Shown piece after piece: positions 30,755 to 36,005 of a stretch of 36,005 bases of DNA. The notes under the pieces were generated by a model. That model was given only the letters and a program-made list of their open reading frames with translations, searched no databases and was not told where the DNA came from. Origin of the DNA: Cellulomonas sp. IC4_254. GTDB lineage: Bacteria > Actinomycetota > Actinomycetes > Actinomycetales > Cellulomonadaceae. The stretch spans positions 1 to 36,005 of the forward strand of contig NZ_JAANNB010000011.1 of NCBI RefSeq assembly GCF_011603975.1. Direction: 5' to 3'. The position numbers and the translations under genes were made by a program. Position 1 is the first letter of the stretch; each line of letters opens with the position of its first letter.

Positions 30755-31747
30755 ATGTCGACGGTGCGTCTCGGGGTCCTCGGTGCTGCTCGCATCCTGC
30801 ACGACGCGGTGGCGGTGCCCGCCGCGTCCGTCCCGGAGGTCGAGGTGACGGCGATCGCCGCCCGCGACCGGGCCCGGGCGCAGGAGATGGCGGACGCCGA
30901 GGGCATCCCGCGCGTCCTCGACGACTACGACGCGCTGCTCGCCGACCCGGACGTCGATGCCGTGTACGTGCCGACCCCGGCCGCGCTGCACGGGGTGTGG
31001 ATGCTGCGGGCGATCGCCGCCGGCAAGCACGTGCTCTGCGAGAAGCCGTTCACCGCGAACGCCGCCGAGGCCGAGGACGTCGAGGCCGCCGCGGCGGGGA
31101 CGGGCCTGGTCGTGATGGAGGCGTTCCACTCGCAGCACCACCCGTCGTGGGCGCGGCTGCGCGAGCTGCTCGCCGAGGGCGCGATCGGCCGGGTGACGTC
31201 CGCGGAGGCCGACTTCTGCGTGGAGATCGCCGACCGCGGGGACATCCGGTGGCAGGAGTCCATGGGCGGCGGCGCGCTGATGGACCTCGGGGTCTACCCG
31301 CTGCGGTTCCTCACGCACGTGCTGGGCGCGCCGACCGTGCGCTCGGCGGAGGCCGTGGAGGTCGACGGCGTCGACGCGTCGATCGTCGTGCACCTGGACC
31401 TGCCGGGCGGGGTCGACGGCACCGTGCGGGCCAGCATGGTGGCGTCGGAGGACCAGAGCGTCCGGGCGCGGATCGTCGGCACGACCGGGACGATCACCGT
31501 GCACAGCCCGTACGGGCCGCAGAACGGCGGGCGCATCGTGGTCGAGCACGCCGACGGCCGCGTCGAGGAGGTGCCGGTCGACCCCACCGCGTCGTACGTG
31601 TGGATGCTGCGCTCGTTCGCGGACGCGGTGCTGCGCGGCGGCGACCCCGTGTCCGGCACCGCGCAGGCCGTGGCGGCGATGCGGCTGGTCGACGACGCCT
31701 ACCGCGCGGCGGGCTTGGCGCCGCGGGAGCCCGCGCCGCTCGGCTGA
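30755..31747 (+). CDS. Gfo/Idh/MocA family oxidoreductase
   Basis: The 330-residue protein has an N-terminal Rossmann fold (VRLGVLGAARI), DVDAVYVPTPAALH and the conserved CEKPFTANAAEAE. The C-terminal domain holds GGGALMDLGVYPLRFLTHV, where Asp and Tyr take the places of the usual D-x-G-x-H. Members oxidise or reduce a sugar, inositol or related alcohol with NAD(P). ATG 30755 is preferred over the GTG at 30746 because of the TAGGGT seven bases upstream and the match of MSTVRLGVLG to the family start. It lies ten bases after the STAND gene. Confidence 0.92.
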   Translation: MSTVRLGVLGAARILHDAVAVPAASVPEVEVTAIAARDRARAQEMADAEGIPRVLDDYDALLADPDVDAVYVPTPAALHGVWMLRAIAAGKHVLCEKPFTANAAEAEDVEAAAAGTGLVVMEAFHSQHHPSWARLRELLAEGAIGRVTSAEADFCVEIADRGDIRWQESMGGGALMDLGVYPLRFLTHVLGAPTVRSAEAVEVDGVDASIVVHLDLPGGVDGTVRASMVASEDQSVRARIVGTTGTITVHSPYGPQNGGRIVVEHADGRVEEVPVDPTASYVWMLRSFADAVLRGGDPVSGTAQAVAAMRLVDDAYRAAGLAPREPAPLG

Positions 31748-31762
31748 GCCGTCGGAGCTGAG

Positions 31763-31808
31763 CCGCGCGGTGACGCCGGGACGGCGCCGTCGGGACGGCG
31801 CCGCGCGG
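31763..31808. terminator. G+C-rich hairpin region between convergent genes
   Basis: CCGCGCGG occurs at both ends, enclosing GACGGCGCCGTC (palindrome) and two direct copies of GGGACGGCGCCG (31778 and 31792). It probably terminates both the MocA and the DinB genes. Confidence 0.5.
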
Positions 31809-31826
31809 CCCTCGGCGAGGACCGGG

Positions 31827-32441
31827 CTATCCCCGGCGTTCCGGCAGCGGGTACAGCTCCGGTACGCCCGGCGGGTCCTCGCCGACGACGCCGTCGATCG
31901 CCTCGCGGTACAGGTCGGCGTGCCCGACGTGGCGGGCGTACTCCTCGATCAGGTCGACCAGCACCCGGCGCACGGTCGGGCGGGCGCCGGGGTCGTCCGA
32001 CCACGCGATCGGCCGGTCCAGCCCGCCCTCGGCCACCGCGTCCGCCAGCGACTCGCGTGCGCGCAGCACCGCGTCGCGCCACAGGTCGTAGAGGTAGGCC
32101 GGGTCGTCCTCGGCCGCGGAGGTCCACGGCCAGTCGGGGGTGGCGCCCCAGTCGACCGCCTCCCAGGGGTCGCCCGGTCGTCGGCCGTTCACCCGGGTGC
32201 ACAGGTGGAACACCTCGACGAACGCCAGGTGCTTGACCAGGCCGCCGAGCGTGACCGCCGACGGGCCGAGGGTCGCGGACAGCGCCGCGCGGTCCAGCCC
32301 GCCGACCTTCCAGGCGAACGTCGCGCGCTGCCGCTCGAGCGAGCCCACGAGCGAGGCCACCTCGTCCCCCGCGGCGGGTGGGCCCCACCAGCCGTGCGGG
32401 TCCCCGCCACCGTCCCCGTGCTGCGCGAACTCGTCGGACAT
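31827..32441 (-). CDS. DinB/DUF664 family protein
   Basis: The 204-residue protein is a four-helix DinB-like bundle. It shows VKHLAFVEVFH with a metal-type His, EEYARHVGHADLYREAIDG near the C-terminus with the other His residues, and GDEVASLVGSLERQRATFAWKV in helix 1. The DUF664 group includes putative mycothiol-dependent enzymes, a fitting context in an actinobacterium, but no activity can be read here. A GAGGGAGG ribosome binding site precedes the ATG. It follows the APC permease gene on the same strand after about 48 bases. Confidence 0.88.
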   Translation of the reverse strand: MSDEFAQHGDGGGDPHGWWGPPAAGDEVASLVGSLERQRATFAWKVGGLDRAALSATLGPSAVTLGGLVKHLAFVEVFHLCTRVNGRRPGDPWEAVDWGATPDWPWTSAAEDDPAYLYDLWRDAVLRARESLADAVAEGGLDRPIAWSDDPGARPTVRRVLVDLIEEYARHVGHADLYREAIDGVVGEDPPGVPELYPLPERRG

Positions 32442-32489
32442 GGTGCCTCCCTCGTCGGGGCCGCCGGCGGTGCGCCGGTGCGCCGCACG

Positions 32490-33755
32490 CTACGCCGGGC
32501 CACCCACACGCCGGCGCCGCGCCACCGCGACAGCGCGCCACGCGACACCCGCCGCGACGACGACCGCACCGCCGACGACCGAGCCGGGCGGCAGGGTCGC
32601 CGCGAGCGCGACGCAGCCGAGCGCCCCGAGGACCTGGAGCGCGCGCGGGAACCGGCGGTGCGCGCGGTCCTGGGTCAGCGCGGCGGCGTTGGCGACCAGG
32701 TAGTAGAGCAGCACGCCGAACGACGAGAACCCGATGGCGCCGCGCAGGTCGACGGTGAGCACGAGCGCCACCACGACGACGGCGAGCGCGATCTCCGCCC
32801 GGTGCGGCACCCGGTACCGGGGGTGCACCGCGGCGAGCCCGCGCGGCAGGTCGCCCTCCCGCGCCATCGCGAGCGTCGTGCGGCTCACCCCGGCGACCAG
32901 GGCGAGCAGCGCGCCGAGCGAGGCCGCGACCGCGCCGACCCGGACCACCGCGCCGACCCAGGGCCGGCCCGTCGCCGCGGCGGCGTCGACCAGCGGCGCG
33001 GCGCTCGCGGCCAGGGCGTCCGGGCCGAGGACCGCCAGCAGGGTCACCGCCACGGCGGCGTACGTGAGCACGGCCAGCCCGAGCGCGAGCTGGATCGCCC
33101 GGGGGATGGTCCGGGCCGGCTCCCGGACCTCCTCGCCCATCGTGGCGATCCGGGCGTACCCCGCGAAGGCGAAGAACAGCAGCCCCGCCGACCCGAGGAC
33201 GCCGGACCACGTCGCGTCGGACCCGACCGCAACCCGCGCCCACGACGGGTCGCCGCCGGCCAACCCCGCGATCACGACCGTCGCCAGTGCGCCGAGCGCG
33301 ATGGCCACCACCACGCGCGTCAACCGCGCGGTGCGGGTGACCCCGCGGAGGTTCACGGCGGTGAGCGCCACGACCGTCCCGGCCGCGACCGGCCGCTGCC
33401 AGGCCGAGGGCACGGCGTAGGCGGCGACGGTCAGCGCCATCGCCGCGCAGCTCGCGGTCTTCCCGATCACGAAGCACCAGCCCGCGAGGAACCCCCACCA
33501 CGGGCCCAGGCGCTCGCGGCCGTACACGTAGGTGCCGCCGGACGCCGGGTACTGCGCCGCGAGCTGGGCGGACGACGTCGCGTTCGCGTAGGCCACCACG
33601 GCGGCCAGCGCCAGGCCGACCAGCAGCGCCGACCCCGCCGCCTGCGCCGCGGGCGCGAACGCGGCGAACACCCCCGCGCCCACCATCGAGCCCAGCCCGA
33701 TGACGACCGCGTCCCCCAGGCCGAGCCGCCGGACGAGGCCGGTGGAGCCGCTCAT
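32490..33755 (-). CDS. APC family amino acid permease
   Basis: The 421-residue membrane protein has about twelve helices. It shows GLGSMVGAGVFAAFAP in helix 1 (the unwound substrate-binding GxGxxxGxG type), the YPASGGTYVYGRERLG loop, and FFAFAGYARIATMGEEVREPARTIPRAI, the signature of the amino acid-polyamine-organocation superfamily. It probably takes up an amino acid by proton symport. GGGAGGACG lies before the ATG. There is no neighbour that defines a substrate. A DinB-like gene follows on the same strand. Confidence 0.93.
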   Translation of the reverse strand: MSGSTGLVRRLGLGDAVVIGLGSMVGAGVFAAFAPAAQAAGSALLVGLALAAVVAYANATSSAQLAAQYPASGGTYVYGRERLGPWWGFLAGWCFVIGKTASCAAMALTVAAYAVPSAWQRPVAAGTVVALTAVNLRGVTRTARLTRVVVAIALGALATVVIAGLAGGDPSWARVAVGSDATWSGVLGSAGLLFFAFAGYARIATMGEEVREPARTIPRAIQLALGLAVLTYAAVAVTLLAVLGPDALAASAAPLVDAAAATGRPWVGAVVRVGAVAASLGALLALVAGVSRTTLAMAREGDLPRGLAAVHPRYRVPHRAEIALAVVVVALVLTVDLRGAIGFSSFGVLLYYLVANAAALTQDRAHRRFPRALQVLGALGCVALAATLPPGSVVGGAVVVAAGVAWRAVAVARRRRVGGPA

Positions 33756-33910
33756 GCCGTCGTCCTCCCGGGTGCCTCGCGTCGCGGCGCGTGCCCGGCC
33801 GTCGGGGGCCAGTGTGGCCGAGGAAGGTGTCCACGGGGTGTACGGCGTGGTCGCCGGCCCGTCGCGCTGGCACAGTGGGCCCGCACGGCGGACCGAGGGA
33901 GGTGACGCCG

Positions 33911-34390
33911 GTGGACCCGTCCGAGGTGCACCGGGTGCTCGACGCGCTGGCCGGCGCGGGGTGCCGCGTCTGGGTCGCCGGCGGCTGGGGCGTCGACGCG
34001 CTCGTCGGACGGCAGACCCGCCCGCACCGGGACCTCGACCTCGCGCTCGACGCGGCCGGCGAGGTCGCCGCGCTCGGGGCGCTGGCCGCGCTCGGCTACG
34101 CCGTCGAGACCGACTGGCGGCCCGTGCGCGTCGAGCTCGTCGCCCCCGGTGCGCGCTGGGTCGACCTGCACCCGGTGGTCTTCGACGCCGCGGGGCGCGG
34201 CACGCAGGCGGGCCTGGACGGGACGACGTTCGACTACCCGGTGGGGTGCCTCGTCACCGGGACGATCGGCGGGCGCGCGGTGGGGTGCCTGTCCGTGGCG
34301 CAGCAGGTCGCGTTCCACACGGGCTACCCGCCGCGCGCGGTGGACCTCGCGGACCTGGCGCTGCTGACGGGGCCGGGGCCGTCCGCATGA
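33911..34390 (+). CDS. Small nucleotidyltransferase (aminoglycoside/lincosamide adenylyltransferase-like)
   Basis: The 159-residue protein has the nucleotidyltransferase signature GGWGVDALVGRQTRPHRDLDLAL, with the two metal-binding Asp residues of the DLD motif. It also carries VELVAPGARWVDLHPVVF with a third acidic residue. Members of this small family include LnuA-type and 2''-adenylyltransferase-like enzymes that inactivate antibiotics, but many chromosomal homologues have no known substrate. No claim of resistance can be made from sequence. GTG 33911 is chosen because GAGGGAGG lies eight bases before it; GTG 33902 is an alternative. A long hairpin ends the gene. Confidence 0.82.
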   Translation: MDPSEVHRVLDALAGAGCRVWVAGGWGVDALVGRQTRPHRDLDLALDAAGEVAALGALAALGYAVETDWRPVRVELVAPGARWVDLHPVVFDAAGRGTQAGLDGTTFDYPVGCLVTGTIGGRAVGCLSVAQQVAFHTGYPPRAVDLADLALLTGPGPSA

Positions 34391-34391
34391 G

Positions 34392-34432
34392 GAGCGCCCC
34401 GGGTCGGACGTGGTGTCCGGCCCGGGGCGCTC
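34392..34432. terminator. Strong bidirectional terminator
   Basis: GAGCGCCCCGGG (34392-34403) pairs perfectly with 34421-34432. Inside, CGGAC (34405-34409) pairs with GTCCG (34415-34419) around a five-base loop. It lies between the convergent nucleotidyltransferase and MFS genes. Confidence 0.85.
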
Positions 34433-34474
34433 GGGGGCTGCGGGGGTGCCGCGGCGCGGCCGCTTGCGGTCAGG

Positions 34475-35770
34475 TCAGCGCACCGACCGGATCCGCGTGA
34501 TGAAGAACGCGCCGAGCAGTGCGGCGACGATCGACACCGGGAACACCAGCCCGTAGCCGCCGGTCGCGACGACCAGGGCCGAGGTGATGAGCGGGCCGAC
34601 GGTCTGGCCGGCGGTGGTCGACAGGTTGAGGATGCCGAGGTCCTTGCCGGCCTCCTCCTCGTTCGGGAGCACGTCGACGTTGAGCGCCTGGTCCACCGAG
34701 GTGTAGACGCCGTAGCCGAGGCCGGCGATGCCGGCGAACAGGAACATGCCGGCGGGGGTCGGCCAGACCCACGGCATCGCGATACCCACGGCGAACAGCA
34801 CGCTCGAGAGCACCACGGGGAGCTTGCGGCGACCGATCAGGTCGGAGATCGGGCCGGCGGCGACCGAGCCGATCAGCGAGACGACCAGCGTGATGACGGC
34901 CATCGTGGCGATGGTGGCCGCGGACTCCGCGGTGGTCTGCCCGACGTGGTCCTGCACGATGTAGAGCTGGTACGCCATGATCATCTGGTACGAGACCAGC
35001 ATGAACAGGCGGCCCGCGAACGCCAGGTAGAAGTCGGGCGCCTTGCGCGGCGGCCGGAACGACTTGAGCAGCTCGCCGAGGCCGGCGGCCGCCGGCGGCA
35101 GGTCGACGGCCGACTTCTCGCGGGGCCAGACGACGAGCGCGATGACCGCCGAGACGGCCATCAGCGCGCCGCCGAGGACGAAGCCCGGCAGCGAGTTCGT
35201 GATGAACGCGGCGCCGACCAGCGAGCCGATCGGGGCACCGCCCGCGAGGCCGCCCCCGTAGAACGCGGACATGGTGCCGCGGACCTTGCCGGGCACGCGG
35301 TCCGCGAGGACGGCGACCGCGGGGGCCAGCATCATGTTCAGGCCGACCATGCTGATGCAGTACGACAGCGTGATCAGCCCGGGGCTGGTCAGGACGCCGA
35401 TGGCGAACAGCGAGACGCCGCCGAGGACGCCGCCCGCGAGGATCCACGGGGTGCGGCGGCCGAACCGGCTGCGGGTGCGGTCGGAGAGGTTGCCGAACAC
35501 CAGGTTGGACACCAGCGAGACGATCGCGGTGATCGCGCTGATGGACCCCAGGAGCGTCTCGGGGGAGTCGACGCCGATGTCGCGCAGGCGCTGCGGGAGC
35601 AGGACGGCGGCGACGATCTGCAGGCCGACGATCCACAGCAGGCCGTAGGCGAAGAAGCCGGCACCGAAGCGCAGGGTCCGGGCCCGGGTGAACGGGGCCC
35701 CGGTGTCGGGGGCGAGGTCGTCCCGCGTCGAGGGGGTGCCCTCGGTGACGACGGTGGCCTGGGCGTCCAT
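34475..35770 (-). CDS. MFS transporter
   Basis: The 431-residue protein has twelve predicted membrane helices. It shows an A-motif-like loop in helix 2-3 (GNLSDRTRSRFGRRTPWI), a long central loop and the second-half repeat (GPISDLIGRRKLPVVL). It is a proton-coupled exporter or symporter of unknown substrate. The RTRSRFGRRTP motif resembles GPH/SLC45-type sugar carriers as well as drug exporters. ATG 35770 is preferred because GAAGAAGG lies six bases upstream; ATG 35791 has no ribosome binding site. The promoter is near-consensus and carries a 20-bp TetR-type operator at +1, so expression is probably tightly repressed until a ligand appears. Confidence 0.92.
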   Translation of the reverse strand: MDAQATVVTEGTPSTRDDLAPDTGAPFTRARTLRFGAGFFAYGLLWIVGLQIVAAVLLPQRLRDIGVDSPETLLGSISAITAIVSLVSNLVFGNLSDRTRSRFGRRTPWILAGGVLGGVSLFAIGVLTSPGLITLSYCISMVGLNMMLAPAVAVLADRVPGKVRGTMSAFYGGGLAGGAPIGSLVGAAFITNSLPGFVLGGALMAVSAVIALVVWPREKSAVDLPPAAAGLGELLKSFRPPRKAPDFYLAFAGRLFMLVSYQMIMAYQLYIVQDHVGQTTAESAATIATMAVITLVVSLIGSVAAGPISDLIGRRKLPVVLSSVLFAVGIAMPWVWPTPAGMFLFAGIAGLGYGVYTSVDQALNVDVLPNEEEAGKDLGILNLSTTAGQTVGPLITSALVVATGGYGLVFPVSIVAALLGAFFITRIRSVR

Positions 35771-35849
35771 GCGTACCTTCTTCGGCGTCATGGGAGTCGG
35801 ACGGCTCCACGTTGAGACGTCGTGGCGCCGACGCTGCCGGTGCCACCAC

Positions 35850-35869
35850 TACCTACCGCTCGGTAGGTA
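35850..35869 (-). promoter_or_regulatory. TetR-type operator of the MFS gene
   Basis: TACCTACCG (35850-35858), CT, CGGTAGGTA (35861-35869) form a perfect inverted repeat with nine-base arms. It starts at the predicted +1, the standard position for repression. No regulator gene lies next to it in this window; it may lie just beyond the right edge. Confidence 0.75.
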
Positions 35870-35875
35870 CGGCAG

Positions 35876-35904
35876 AAATTACGACCGGGTGGTCGGGATG
35901 TCAA
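35876..35904 (-). promoter_or_regulatory. Near-consensus promoter of the MFS gene
   Basis: On the minus strand TTGACA (35904 down to 35899), 17 bases, TAATTT (35881 down to 35876). +1 is predicted near 35869, so the mRNA has a leader of about 100 bases. Confidence 0.8.
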
Positions 35905-36005
35905 CCCCGCCCGTCCGGCCTGCGACGACGGCCGTGGGGAGGGGGCGCGGCGACGCGGACCCGCGCGATCACGCGGTGCGCGGGTGCGGCGGTCGGGGCG
36001 GCGCC

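Noticed and set aside
28273-30906. A long minus-strand frame continuous with the alpha/beta hydrolase.
   Set aside because: It is antisense to the STAND regulator, low in complexity, and the hydrolase has a clear start with GGAGGAACC at 28272.

Overview
The window is very GC-rich with almost exclusively G/C third codon positions. It carries several actinobacterial hallmark genes: rbpA, a split lnt/ppm pair and a HelY/Ski2-type helicase. I read it as chromosomal DNA of a high-GC actinomycete, most likely Cellulomonas or a relative. The family-level placement is inference from gene content and order, not from a search. I see no rRNA, tRNA, insertion sequence, phage gene or CRISPR array.

Layout. 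(1) 1-5150 holds housekeeping and small genes: the first codons of a gene leaving the left edge, a membrane-anchored PQQ-repeat protein (-), a DUF2975 membrane protein overlapping a small Cro/CI regulator (+), a small membrane protein (-), a DUF4287 protein (+), a YbdK-type carboxylate-amine ligase (+) and rbpA (+) behind a SigR-like promoter. (2) 5149-13449 (-) is a block of ppm, lnt, a YtcJ-type amidohydrolase, a HelY-like helicase and a diacylglycerol kinase-family gene that lacks its N-terminal segment. An apparent genomic junction lies near 13440-13450. (3) 13437-17069 holds an orphan C-terminal coding fragment, an amidase, a sugar O-acetyltransferase/TetR operon with a palindromic operator, a small helical protein and a Nudix hydrolase. 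(4) 17073-25643 is a sugar-catabolic locus: a DeoR regulator diverges from an operon encoding a solute-binding lipoprotein, two permeases, a GatY/KbaY-type class II aldolase, a probable ADP-dependent sugar kinase, a DUF4432 mutarotase-like protein and a class I phosphomannose isomerase. (5) 25673-35791 holds PhzF, a HAD phosphatase, an alpha/beta hydrolase (haloperoxidase type), an XRE/NB-ARC/TPR STAND regulator followed by a Gfo/Idh/MocA oxidoreductase, a DinB-like protein, an APC permease, a small nucleotidyltransferase, and an MFS transporter with a near-consensus promoter and a 20-bp operator.

The sugar locus is the most coherent system. The transporter has no ATPase gene here, so a shared MsiK-type ATPase is expected elsewhere. 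The encoded enzymes could form a self-contained route: hexose-6-phosphate isomerisation (ManA), a second phosphorylation that may use ADP instead of ATP, and aldol cleavage to trioses. Three direct repeats spaced 30 and 20 bp overlap the operon promoter and probably bind the DeoR protein. Perfect hairpins after the binding-protein gene and before the kinase gene suggest stepped expression within the operon.

A second theme is transcription start signals. At least ten genes have a TANNNT-like -10 hexamer placed so that the start codon is about +1, which predicts leaderless mRNAs. In two cases the TAG stop of the upstream gene is also the first three bases of the -10 element of the next gene.
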